DNA of 64,000 nucleotides, taken from assembly GCA_025936045.1 (NCBI GenBank), contig JAICUB010000007.1:120787-184786 (forward strand). Direction: 5' to 3'. The translations under genes were made by a program, and so were the position numbers. The notes below the pieces were generated by a model. That model worked only from the letters and a program-made list of their open reading frames with translations, was not told the origin of the DNA and did not search any database. Of the stretch, positions 16,395-25,203 are shown in pieces; within the stretch, counting starts at the first letter, position 1, and each line of letters begins with the position of its first letter. Source of the DNA: Polyangiaceae bacterium. GTDB lineage: Bacteria; Myxococcota_A; Polyangia; Polyangiales; Polyangiaceae.

Positions 16395-17606
16395 ATGGGC
16401 CGTCCCGTTCTCTGGGGCGCGATGCTCGCGGCGGCGCTGTGTCTCCTGCCGGTGAGGCGCGCCGCCGCGGAGGATTCCCCGCTGACCCAGCCCCCGGACG
16501 TCCACGCGTTCGTGAGCCAGGGCTTCATGCTGAGCTCGAAGAACAACTACCTCACGCATTCGCGGCGAGGGAGCTTCGAGTTCACCGAGGTCGGCCTCAA
16601 CTTGACGAAGAGCATCAGCGACGACCTCAGCGTCGGCATGCAGCTCTTCATGCGCGACCTCGGCCCGATCGGTAACTACAAGCCGCAGTTCGACTGGTTT
16701 TATCTCGACTACCACTTTCGCGACTGGCTCGGGCTGCGCGCCGGGCGCACGAAGCTCCCCTTCGGCCTCTACAACGACCAGAGCGACATCGACTCCGCGC
16801 GTGTCCCGGTCTTGCTGCCCCAATCGGTATACCCGACGACCCAACGCGATTTCTTGCTGGCCCAGACCGGCTTCGAGCTCTACGGCTACGAGCCTTTGCC
16901 GCTGATCGGCGCGCTCGACTATCGCCTGTACGGCGGCACCATCTTCATCGATCAGACGTCACTCGCGGCACCGGGGGAGACGGTGTCGGACCTCGATGTT
17001 CCGTACGTCGTGGGCGGACGCTTACTCTGGCGTGCCCCGGCACCCATCGACGGGCTCACGCTGGGCGGCAGCGTCCAGGCGCTGCGCTTCGACCTCGACG
17101 TCTCGCTGAGCGATGAGCTCGTGAGCGCATTCAAGCAAATCGGTCGGCTGCCGCCGACGGCGAGCAACACCTTCAAATACTCCATACCCGCCCTCTTGGG
17201 CGTGGGCTCGCTCGAGTACTCGGCCCATGATCTCCTGCTTGCCGCCGAGTACAGCCGCTGGCACGAGAGCTACCGGACGCGGCCACAAATCATACCGGAC
17301 GGCCACCTCACTTCGACGCGCTGGTACGTCATGGGCTCGTATCACGTGGCGCCCTGGTTCAGTCCGGGCGCCTACTATTCGCTCTTCTACTCCGGAGTCC
17401 CAGGGCCGAAGACGCGCGACAAGTATCAGCAAGACTTCGCGGTCACGACCCGCTACGATATCACCTCGAACTGGCTCTTGAAGCTCGAGGGCCACTACAT
17501 GCGCGGCACGGCGGGGCTGAGCCCGGGGTTGAACTCGAACCTCCCGCTCGCCGAGCTCACGCGTGACTGGACGGTGTTCATGGCGAAAACGACCGCTTTC
17601 TTCTGA
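16395..17606 (+). CDS. Porin-like outer-membrane beta-barrel protein
   Basis: 403 aa with a signal peptide (MLAAALCLLPVRRAAAED) and a barrel-like mature region of alternating strands (FDWFYLDYHFRDWLGLRAGR, TKLPFGLYND), resembling phosphate-selective/O-P porin or DcaP-like proteins. It ends on a strand (DWTVFMAKTTAFF) with terminal Phe, the BAM recognition pattern. It is the first gene of a same-strand block with the PstS-like protein and sensor kinases. The substrate is unknown; an anion such as phosphate is suggested only by the neighbour. Confidence 0.75.
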   Translation: MGRPVLWGAMLAAALCLLPVRRAAAEDSPLTQPPDVHAFVSQGFMLSSKNNYLTHSRRGSFEFTEVGLNLTKSISDDLSVGMQLFMRDLGPIGNYKPQFDWFYLDYHFRDWLGLRAGRTKLPFGLYNDQSDIDSARVPVLLPQSVYPTTQRDFLLAQTGFELYGYEPLPLIGALDYRLYGGTIFIDQTSLAAPGETVSDLDVPYVVGGRLLWRAPAPIDGLTLGGSVQALRFDLDVSLSDELVSAFKQIGRLPPTASNTFKYSIPALLGVGSLEYSAHDLLLAAEYSRWHESYRTRPQIIPDGHLTSTRWYVMGSYHVAPWFSPGAYYSLFYSGVPGPKTRDKYQQDFAVTTRYDITSNWLLKLEGHYMRGTAGLSPGLNSNLPLAELTRDWTVFMAKTTAFF

Positions 17607-17619
17607 GGAGCGAGCCACG

Positions 17620-18096
17620 TTGTCCGGTCGAGCACGCGAAACTCACCGCCGGCTGGTGCTGCGAGGCGCGGGCACGCTGTTCGTGCTTTGCCTCGCACTC
17701 GGAACGGTGCCGCCCGTGCTCGCGGGTGACGCGCCCGAATTCCGCGTCATCACCCATGCGAGTCGCCCGGAGGCGAGCGTCACACACGAATTCCTCGCCG
17801 ACGCGTTCCTGAAGAACGTCACGCGCTGGCCCGGCGACGAGGCGATTCGTCCCGTCGATCAACGGGCGGATTCCGCCGTGCGGCGTCATTTTTCTGACGG
17901 TGTGCTGCGCCGCTCCGTGCAAGCCGTGAAAACTTATTGGCAACAGCGGATCTTCTCCGGGCGCGGTGTGCCGCCACCGGAGCTCGAATCCGACGAAGCG
18001 GTCGTGCATTACGTCGAAGCCCATCCGGGCGCGCTCGGCTACATTTCGGGTAACGTACCCGCGGGCAAGGCCAAGGTGCTCGCGGTCGCGCCGTAA
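17620..18096 (+). CDS. Short PstS-like periplasmic substrate-binding protein
   Basis: 158 aa with a signal peptide (TLFVLCLALGTVPPVLAG) and a single short PBP-like domain: FRVITHASRPEASVTHEFLA, FLKNVTRWPGDEAIRPVDQ, AVKTYWQQRIFSGRGVPPPE, HPGALGYISG. This matches short phosphate-ABC-transporter-like binding proteins, which lack the second lobe and usually lie beside regulators rather than permeases. TTG at 17620 is chosen for its GGAG site. It lies 13 bases after the porin gene and 18 bases before a transmembrane hybrid kinase, so it may be the ligand-presenting partner of that kinase. Confidence 0.8.
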   Translation: MSGRARETHRRLVLRGAGTLFVLCLALGTVPPVLAGDAPEFRVITHASRPEASVTHEFLADAFLKNVTRWPGDEAIRPVDQRADSAVRRHFSDGVLRRSVQAVKTYWQQRIFSGRGVPPPELESDEAVVHYVEAHPGALGYISGNVPAGKAKVLAVAP

Positions 18097-18114
18097 TCAA
18101 CCGAGCGAGGGTGT

Positions 18115-21100
18115 TTGAAGCTCACGTTTCGCGCGAAAATCACGTCGATTATTCTGCTGACGATCCTCGCGTTCGGCTCGGTCCTCTCGATCTCCGGCTG
18201 GCTCGGATGGCGTGAAGCGCGAGACCTCGAGGACGTCGAGGGTCGTATGGTACCGAAGCTCGAGCTCGGGCCGCGGCTCGAATCCGAATTCGAGCATCTG
18301 CGCCAGAGCATGCAGGACGCCGTCGCGGCGCAGGACCCGGCCGCACTCGACGAGAGCATTCAGCAACGCAATGCCTTCATTGCTACCGTGTCTCAGGCCG
18401 GGCCCGCTCTCACGCCGGCCGAAGCCGCGCAGCTTAGCCACGCCGTGACCGCGTACCACGACGCCGCGTACGGCGTGTCGCGACGCCTGCTCCGAGGCGA
18501 GACGGGGGAAGCGCTCGTGGACGCGCTCGCGGCGATGCAAGCGCAACAACACGCGACCGAGGCGCTGATCGCGTCGTCGGCCCGTCTCGATCGCCGCGAG
18601 CTCGCGGGCGGCTTCGCGGCCGTGCGGCGTGGCATCACCGCCGGGTCGCGCTACGCGCTCGCGATCGGCCTCGTCAACCTCACGCTCGTGCTGGGGCTCG
18701 CGGCATGGACGGGACGGGCCGCCGTCACGTCGCTCGCGAACCTGTCGAGCGGCGTCGCGCGCTTCGCCACGGGGAATTTTCGAGAACCGATCCCGGTGCG
18801 CGGCCAGGACGAGCTCACGGTGCTCGCGGTCGAGACCAATCGCATGGCCGAAGCGCTCCGGCGCAGCGATTGGCTGCGCACCGGGCTCGCCGGGCTTTCG
18901 GACGAGCTCCGCGCCGAGCTCGCGCCCGAGGAAGCGGCCAAGCGAGCGCTCTCGTTCTTGTGCCGGCGCTCGCGCGCGGTCGCGGGCATCCTCTACTCGG
19001 ACGACGGCGAAGGTGCGCTGCAAGCACAGGCCAATTACGCGAGCGACCTCGCCCAAACGATGGGCGTCCTGCGCTCGTTTCGCGTCGGCGAAGGGCTCGT
19101 CGGCGAGGCGGCGCTCACGGGCACCGTCGTCGTCGTGAACGATCCGCCGGCGGGCTACTTCACCGTTCGCTCGGGCCTCGGCGAGTCCGGCCCGCGCGCG
19201 CTCGTGCTCGCGCCGCTCAGGCGCGCCGAGCGCAGCGTCGGTGTGCTCGAGCTCGCGTTGTTCGAGCCGTGCACGGACGAAATTCGCGAATTCATGGACG
19301 CCGCGCGGGAAATCGTCGTGATTTCGCTGGAAATGGCGCGCTCGCGCGCAACGCTGCAGGGCCTGCTCGAGAAGAGTCAGAAGCAGGCGGATCTCTTGGC
19401 CGCGCAGGAAGAGGAGCTCCGCGCGAGCAACCGCGAGCTCACGGACCAGCAAGAAGAGCTCCGGCAAGCGAACGTGGAGCTCGAGGAGCAGCGCGAGACC
19501 TTGAGTACCCAAAAGGTGGAGCTCGAACGCGTGCGGGAGGGGCTCGTGGACAAAGCGGCGGAGCTCGCGCGCGTGTCCACGTATAAATCGCAATTTCTCG
19601 CGAACATGTCGCACGAGCTCAGGACGCCGCTCAACAGCATGCTGCTGCTCTCGCACCTGCTGTCCGAAAACGAGAGCAAGAACCTCAACGCCAAACAGGT
19701 CGATTACGCGAAGACGATCCACTCGGCGGGCAAAGATCTGCTCGGGCTCATCAATCAGGTGCTCGACCTCGCCAAGATCGAAGCCGGGCAGCAGGACGTG
19801 GACCTCGGCGAGGTGACGATCGCGGAGGTCGTGCAGCACGCCGAGCGCCTCTTCACCGCCCCCGCGCAGGACAAGAAGCTCGTGTTTCGCACGGAGATCG
19901 CGCGCGGCTTGCCGGCGACGATCGTCACCGACCGAAAGCGCCTCGAGCGCATCCTCGTGAACCTCGTCGGCAATGCGCTGAAGTTCACCCAACACGGCGA
20001 GGTGAGCCTGCGCGTCGCTCGCCCTACTTCCGCGCTCGACCTGCCGCGCGGGCCGCTCGAGCCCGGCACCGCGATCGCGTTCGCGGTGTCCGACACGGGT
20101 ATCGGCATCCCGCGCGCCGCACAAGCGCGTATCTTCGCGCCGTTCGAGCAAGCCGACGCGAGCTCCGGCCGCCGCTTCGGCGGCACCGGGCTCGGGCTCG
20201 CCATCGCGCGCGAGTCGGCCGTTTTGCTGGGCGGCACGCTCGAGGTCGAGAGCCGCGAGGGCCACGGCAGCACGTTCACTTGCACGCTGCCGGAGCGCCC
20301 GGCCGTGTCGCGTCGTGCCGACCCGGGGCACGTGACCGCCGCACCCGTCGCCGACGACCGCGCTCACGTGGAGTCCGAGAGTTATCTACTAGTCGTGGAG
20401 GACGACCCGACCTTCGCCGAGCGCTTGGTCGCGCTCATTCACGGACAAGAGTTCAAGGCAGTCGTGGCTACGCGCGGCGAAGAGGCGCTCAGGCTCGCGA
20501 AGGCGCAACGGCCGCGCGGCGTGATCCTCGACGTGAAGTTACCCGACATGGATGGCTGGACGGTGATGGAGCGCTTGCAGCACGACCGCGCGACCCGCTC
20601 CGTGCCGGTGCATTTCATCTCGGGCGCCGACGCTTCGGATCGGGCGTTCTCGCTCGGCGCGGTCGGCCATTTGATGAAGCCGGCGACGCCGAGCGAGCTC
20701 CTCGGCGCGATCCGGCTGCTCGTGCAAGGGCCGGAAGCGGCGAATTCACGCGTGCTGCTCGTGGAAGACGAAGCCGCCGAGGCAGGCGCCGTCGTCGAGC
20801 TCTTGCAGAGCGCCGGGCTCAGCGCCGAACACGTGACGAGTGCGGGCGCCGCCCTGGAGGCGCTCGGTCGCGAACGCTTCGGTTGCATGGTGCTGGACCT
20901 CGGGCTGCCGGACATGGACGGCCTCGGGCTGCTGGAAACGCTGCGCGCGCGGCCCGGGGTACCGATGCCGCGCGTCGTGGTGCACACCGGGCGCTCGCTC
21001 ACGCGCGAAGAAATCCGGCGCGTCGAAGCGTATGCCGAAGCGGTGGTCGTCAAAGGCGGCAACTCGGGGGAGCGGCTGCTCGAAGAGGTGCGGCTCTTCG

Positions 21101-21558
21101 TCGAGCACGTCCGCGAGGGCGCGCCGCGTCCGCTCGCGCTCGGCGCGTACACCGAGCCGCTCCCCGAGGTCTCGCTCGAGGGCAAGCGCATTCTGCTCGC
21201 CGACGACGACATGCGTACGGTCTATGCGCTCTCGGCGCTCCTGCGCGGCAAAGGCGCGGAGGTGCTCGTCGCGGAAAACGGCCGCGAAGCGCTCGAGCTA
21301 CTCGGCGCGCATGCGGACGTGAGCCTCGTCTTGATGGACGTGATGATGCCCGAGATGGACGGCTACGAAGCGCTGCGCCGGATGCGCGCGGACGGCCGCT
21401 TCCGTGCCCTCCCAGCCATCGCGCTCACCGCCAAAGCGATGAAAGGCGAGAAGGAGCTCTGTCTCGAAGCGGGCGCGAACGACTACCTCGCGAAGCCCGT
21501 CGAGCCGGGCCGTCTGCTCCGAACGCTTTCCGGCATGTTGAAAGCGAAGGACGCATGA
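18115..21558 (+). CDS. Transmembrane hybrid histidine kinase with three receiver domains
   Basis: 1147 aa. Order: TM1 (about 9-30), periplasmic helical sensor region (about 31-178), TM2 (about 180-200), HAMP (about 200-255), GAF (about 265-405), coiled coil (about 415-480), HisKA with H500 in FLANMSHELRTPLNSM, HATPase_c (about 600-725, DTGIGIP and GGTGLGLAI), and three receivers with phospho-acceptors D806 (ILDVKLPDMDG), D928 (VLDLGLPDMDG) and D1075 (LMDVMMPEMDG). TTG start with GAGG upstream. The stop overlaps the CheR start (ATGA). The three receivers imply a phosphorelay; likely outputs are the adjacent CheR, receiver-kinase and NtrC products. Confidence 0.92.
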   Translation: MKLTFRAKITSIILLTILAFGSVLSISGWLGWREARDLEDVEGRMVPKLELGPRLESEFEHLRQSMQDAVAAQDPAALDESIQQRNAFIATVSQAGPALTPAEAAQLSHAVTAYHDAAYGVSRRLLRGETGEALVDALAAMQAQQHATEALIASSARLDRRELAGGFAAVRRGITAGSRYALAIGLVNLTLVLGLAAWTGRAAVTSLANLSSGVARFATGNFREPIPVRGQDELTVLAVETNRMAEALRRSDWLRTGLAGLSDELRAELAPEEAAKRALSFLCRRSRAVAGILYSDDGEGALQAQANYASDLAQTMGVLRSFRVGEGLVGEAALTGTVVVVNDPPAGYFTVRSGLGESGPRALVLAPLRRAERSVGVLELALFEPCTDEIREFMDAAREIVVISLEMARSRATLQGLLEKSQKQADLLAAQEEELRASNRELTDQQEELRQANVELEEQRETLSTQKVELERVREGLVDKAAELARVSTYKSQFLANMSHELRTPLNSMLLLSHLLSENESKNLNAKQVDYAKTIHSAGKDLLGLINQVLDLAKIEAGQQDVDLGEVTIAEVVQHAERLFTAPAQDKKLVFRTEIARGLPATIVTDRKRLERILVNLVGNALKFTQHGEVSLRVARPTSALDLPRGPLEPGTAIAFAVSDTGIGIPRAAQARIFAPFEQADASSGRRFGGTGLGLAIARESAVLLGGTLEVESREGHGSTFTCTLPERPAVSRRADPGHVTAAPVADDRAHVESESYLLVVEDDPTFAERLVALIHGQEFKAVVATRGEEALRLAKAQRPRGVILDVKLPDMDGWTVMERLQHDRATRSVPVHFISGADASDRAFSLGAVGHLMKPATPSELLGAIRLLVQGPEAANSRVLLVEDEAAEAGAVVELLQSAGLSAEHVTSAGAALEALGRERFGCMVLDLGLPDMDGLGLLETLRARPGVPMPRVVVHTGRSLTREEIRRVEAYAEAVVVKGGNSGERLLEEVRLFVEHVREGAPRPLALGAYTEPLPEVSLEGKRILLADDDMRTVYALSALLRGKGAEVLVAENGREALELLGAHADVSLVLMDVMMPEMDGYEALRRMRADGRFRALPAIALTAKAMKGEKELCLEAGANDYLAKPVEPGRLLRTLSGMLKAKDA

Positions 21559-22385
21559 ACCAGGGGAGCGAAGCCGAAAGCATCGAGATTCACCTCGTGC
21601 TCGAAGCGATCCACCGCCGCTACGGCTATGATTTGCGCGAGTACGTCCCCGACACGATCGAACGGCGCTTGCGCTCCGCCCTCGCGCGCTCTGGCCTGCG
21701 CCATTTCGGCGAGGTGACGCACCGCTTGCTGCACGACCCGGCCTGGTTTGCGAACCTGCTCGACCAGCTCACCGTGCAGGTGAGCGACATGTTCCGCGAT
21801 CCGCCCTTTTATCGCGTGTTTCGCGAGCGCGTCGTGCCGCTGCTCCGGACTTATCCCGAGCTCAAGCTGTGGCACGCGGGCTGTGCGACGGGGGAAGAGG
21901 TCTACGCGACCGCCATTCTGCTCTCCGAGGAGGAGCTCTACGAGCGCTCTCAGATCTACGCGACGGACGTGAGCGCGAAAGCGATCGAAAGCGCGCGCGA
22001 CGGTGTCTACACGCAAGAGCAGGCGACGGCTTTCGCCGCGAACTACGCGCTCGCGGGCGGGAAACGCTGCTTCGAGGATTACGTGGTGTCCGGCTACGGC
22101 CGTATCGCCATGCGCGAACCGCTGAAGAAGAACCTGGTGTTCTTCCAGCACAACCTCGCCACCGACTACGCCATCGGGCAGATGAACGTGATTTTCTGCC
22201 GCAACGTGCTCTTTTACTTCGAGCGGGGACTGCGCGAGCGCGTCCTCGGCATGCTCGGCGCAGGCCTCGGCCGGAGCGGCTTTCTGTGCCTCGGCGCGAC
22301 CGAGGGTCTGCCGGAAGACTCCGGCGCGACCTTCGGCTCGTTCGCGCCGCGCGAGCGCATCTTCCGCAAGTCGGGACAAGCATGA
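21555..22385 (+). CDS. CheR-type protein-glutamate methyltransferase
   Basis: 276 aa CheR methyltransferase, which uses S-adenosylmethionine to methylate Glu side chains. An N-terminal helical domain (YGYDLREYVPDTIERRLRSA) precedes the SAM domain (LWHAGCATGEEVYATAILL, IYATDVSAKAIESARDGVY, FCRNVLFYF). No chemoreceptor gene is nearby, and the gene overlaps a hybrid kinase upstream and a receiver-kinase downstream by 4 bases each. Such orphan CheR proteins accompany hybrid kinases in several bacteria; the methylated target here is unknown. Confidence 0.92.
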   Translation: MNQGSEAESIEIHLVLEAIHRRYGYDLREYVPDTIERRLRSALARSGLRHFGEVTHRLLHDPAWFANLLDQLTVQVSDMFRDPPFYRVFRERVVPLLRTYPELKLWHAGCATGEEVYATAILLSEEELYERSQIYATDVSAKAIESARDGVYTQEQATAFAANYALAGGKRCFEDYVVSGYGRIAMREPLKKNLVFFQHNLATDYAIGQMNVIFCRNVLFYFERGLRERVLGMLGAGLGRSGFLCLGATEGLPEDSGATFGSFAPRERIFRKSGQA

Positions 22386-23626
22386 GCGAACCAGCTACGC
22401 CGCCGCTCGGGTCACCCGCCACGCCGAATCCAGGGCGCTCGCGGCCGGCCGTCTTGCTCGTGGACGACGTGGAGGCGAACCTCGTCGCGCTCCAAGCGTT
22501 GCTCGCCGATCTCGACTGCGAGCTCGTACTCGCCCGCTCCGGTAACGCCGCGCTGCGGCAGCTCTTGCGGCACGAATTCGCGCTCGTGCTGCTCGACGTA
22601 CAAATGCCCGAGATGGACGGCTACGAGGTCGCCGAATACGCCCGCAAGAACTCCGCGACCAAGGACATTCCGATTCTCTTTCTGACCGCGACGCACAACA
22701 CCCAGGACAACGTGCTCCGCGGTTATGACTCGGGGGCCGTCGATTTTCTATTCAAGCCCATCGACTCCTCGATCCTGCGCAGCAAGGTGCGCGTCTTTCT
22801 CGACCTCTACAACGGCAAGCGCGAGATCGCGGACAAGAAGCATGCCCTCGAGCGCGCCTATCGCGATCTGCAGGCGGTGCAGGCGCAGCTCGTCCAGTCG
22901 GCGAAGATGGCATCGCTCGGCGAGCTCGTCGCGGGCATAGCCCACGAGATCAACAACCCCCTCGCCTTCGCCCTCAGCCACCTCGACACGGCGCTGCGCG
23001 GCCTCGGTCCGATCGAAGCGGCGCTGCGTCCGGAAACCTCGGACGCCGCGCGGCCACATTGGCAAAAAGTTAAGAGCCGTCTCGGCGAAATGAACCTCGG
23101 CCTCGGACGCATCCGCGACCTGGTCGTGAAACTCCGAACTTTTTCCCGTCTCGACGGCGACGAGCGCGGCGTCGCCAACATGAAAGAGTGCGTCGAGGCC
23201 GTGCTCACGATCCTCGGTCACCGTTTGAAAGATCGCATCACCATCGTGCAGGAGCTCGGCGAGCCCGGCTCGCTCGAGTGCTATCCGGGGCTCTTGAACC
23301 AGGCGCTCATGAACCTGATGGCCAACTCCATCGACGCCATCGAGGGTGAGGGCACGATCGTCGTTTCTACGCGGGTCGCGGGCGATCGCTATCTGATTGC
23401 GGTGAGCGACACCGGGCCCGGCATCCCGCCAGCCCTCAGGCAGCGCATTTTCGAACCTTTCTTCACGACCAAAGGTGTCGGTAGTGGGACGGGGCTCGGC
23501 CTCTCGATCACCTATTCGATCGTGGAAAAGCACGGCGGCACCCTCAGCGTGGATTGCCCACCGACCGGAGGCACGACCATGACGATGAGCCTGCCGCTCA
23601 TAACGCCGCCCGGCAGATCCCACTGA
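22382..23626 (+). CDS. Receiver-histidine kinase (REC-HisKA-HATPase)
   Basis: 414 aa soluble protein with inverted architecture. An N-terminal receiver (about 24-140, D72 in LLDVQMPEMDG) is followed by a coiled coil, then a HisKA-type helix with H188 in AGIAHEINNPLAF, and HATPase_c (NSIDAIEGEGTIVVS, DTGPGIPP, GSGTGLGLSI). The receiver probably gates the kinase, making this an intermediate in a relay from the upstream hybrid kinase. The start overlaps the CheR stop. No membrane segments. Confidence 0.92.
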   Translation: MSEPATPPLGSPATPNPGRSRPAVLLVDDVEANLVALQALLADLDCELVLARSGNAALRQLLRHEFALVLLDVQMPEMDGYEVAEYARKNSATKDIPILFLTATHNTQDNVLRGYDSGAVDFLFKPIDSSILRSKVRVFLDLYNGKREIADKKHALERAYRDLQAVQAQLVQSAKMASLGELVAGIAHEINNPLAFALSHLDTALRGLGPIEAALRPETSDAARPHWQKVKSRLGEMNLGLGRIRDLVVKLRTFSRLDGDERGVANMKECVEAVLTILGHRLKDRITIVQELGEPGSLECYPGLLNQALMNLMANSIDAIEGEGTIVVSTRVAGDRYLIAVSDTGPGIPPALRQRIFEPFFTTKGVGSGTGLGLSITYSIVEKHGGTLSVDCPPTGGTTMTMSLPLITPPGRSH

Positions 23627-23675
23627 ATAAAGTCGCCCAGCTCCGCTGAGACCCGCCACAACGCGGTTCGTCCGC

Positions 23676-25151
23676 GTGGCAACGTGGCTCAGCGGAAACA
23701 CGACGGCGGCTATTGCCTCGGAGGCGCCCAGGATGCAGAGTTCGATGAAGATGCAGAGCGATGGCATCCACGGCAGCTGGGGCGGGCGGCTTGGCAGCAA
23801 GGCTACGGTGCTCGTCGTCGAAGACGATGACGACACGCGCGCGGCGCTGGCCGACACGCTGACGGATCTCGGTCACTCGATCGAAGTGCGCGCCGACGGC
23901 GTCGCCGCCCTCGAACGACTCCACAGCGGCAATTTCGACGCCGTGCTCACGGACGTGCGCATGCCCGGCATGGACGGCATCGAGCTCTGCCGCCGTTTGA
24001 GCGGCGATCGTCCGAGCTTGCCGGTGCTCGTGATGACGGCGTTCGGCGACGTCGATTCGGCGATGGGCGCGCTCCGCGCCGGCGCCTACGACTTCATCAC
24101 GAAGCCGCTCACCATCGAGCGTCTCGCGAGCGCGCTCGAGCGTGCGCTCAATCAGGGACCAAAGAGCTCCATCATCGTGCGCCCGTGCGCCGCGCCCCCT
24201 CCGGAAGAGCCGCTCGACGGGCTCGTCGGGTCGAGCTCGGCAATGCGCGCCGTGAGCGATCGGATCCGCTCCGCGGCCCCCACCGAGTCAACGGTGCTCA
24301 TCACGGGCGAGAGCGGCACGGGGAAGGAGCTCGTCGCTCGCGCGCTCCACCGTCACAGCGCTCGCGCGGCCGGCCCCTTCGTCCCGGTGAGCTGCGCAGC
24401 GGTTCCGGCGGAGATGCTCGAGGCCGAGCTCTTCGGTCATACACGCGGCGCGTTCACGGGCGCGGGCCAGGCTCGTACCGGGCTCTTGCAGCAGGCCGAA
24501 GGCGGCACGCTGTTCCTCGATGAGATCGGGGATATGCCGCTCGAGCTGCAGCCGCGTCTTTTGCGGGCACTCCAGGAACGGCGCGTGCGACCGGTGGGCT
24601 CGTCGGTGGAGTTCGACTTCGACGCACGCCTGATCGCGGCGACGAATCGTGATCTCGGCACGGCCATGGCGGCCGGCACGTTCCGCGAGGATTTGTACTT
24701 CCGCGTCAACGTGATCCGCGTCGAGATGCCGCCGCTGCGCGAGCGTCCGGGGGACGTGCTCGAACTCGCGCGCTACTTCCTCGCGCGAGCGAGCGTGGGG
24801 ACGAGCGAGAGCTACCAGCTCACGCCCGAGGCCGAGCACCAACTGCTCTCACACTCCTGGCCCGGCAACGTGCGGGAGCTCGAAAACTCGATGCGCGCCG
24901 CCGTCGCGATGGCCACTTCGGGGCACGTCGGTTTCGAAGAGCTGCCGACGGGCGTGCGCGCGAACCTGGTGCCTCGTGAGATCGCGAACGATCCTCGCAC
25001 GCTCGACGAGGTGGAGCGCCGTCACATCCTGCACGTGCTCGACGCGCTCGAATGGAACAAGGCCGAAGCGGCGCGCGTGCTCGGTATCAACCGAGCGACG
25101 CTCTATCGCAAGCTCCAGCGCTACGGTCTCGAAGGCAATAACGGCAACTGA
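23676..25151 (+). CDS. NtrC-family sigma-54-dependent response regulator
   Basis: 491 aa from the first ATG. Receiver with D93 ([11 protein letters not shown]), AAA+ domain with Walker A GESGTGKE and the sigma-54 contact loop GAFTGA (258-263), and a C-terminal Fis-type helix-turn-helix ([20 protein letters not shown]). It activates sigma-54 promoters and is likely the transcriptional output of the preceding block. The first 40 residues precede the receiver and are not conserved-looking; ATG codons at 23733 and 23748 are alternatives. It ends inside a hairpin shared with the convergent gene. Confidence 0.92.
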   Translation: MATWLSGNTTAAIASEAPRMQSSMKMQSDGIHGSWGGRLGSKATVLVVEDDDDTRAALADTLTDLGHSIEVRADGVAALERLHSGNFDAVLTDVRMPGMDGIELCRRLSGDRPSLPVLVMTAFGDVDSAMGALRAGAYDFITKPLTIERLASALERALNQGPKSSIIVRPCAAPPPEEPLDGLVGSSSAMRAVSDRIRSAAPTESTVLITGESGTGKELVARALHRHSARAAGPFVPVSCAAVPAEMLEAELFGHTRGAFTGAGQARTGLLQQAEGGTLFLDEIGDMPLELQPRLLRALQERRVRPVGSSVEFDFDARLIAATNRDLGTAMAAGTFREDLYFRVNVIRVEMPPLRERPGDVLELARYFLARASVGTSESYQLTPEAEHQLLSHSWPGNVRELENSMRAAVAMATSGHVGFEELPTGVRANLVPREIANDPRTLDEVERRHILHVLDALEWNKAEAARVLGINRATLYRKLQRYGLEGNNGN

Positions 25152-25175
25152 CGGCAACTGACTCCGCGCCGTCAG
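25148..25175. terminator. Hairpin and 10-bp tandem duplication between convergent NtrC genes
   Basis: CTGACGGC / GCCGTCAG, a perfect 8-base stem, starts inside the stop codon of the plus-strand NtrC gene and lies in the 52-base gap before the stop of the minus-strand one. The left arm falls in a perfect tandem duplication of ACGGCAACTG (25141-25160). Probable bidirectional terminator. Confidence 0.5.
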
Positions 25176-25203
25176 CGGGGGAGGTCCGGCGCGAGCGTCG
25201 TGC

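Noticed and set aside
18097..20367. Long minus-strand open frame (756 codons)
   Set aside because: Antisense to the triple-receiver hybrid kinase with no domain-like sequence; explained by GC-rich codon use of the real gene.
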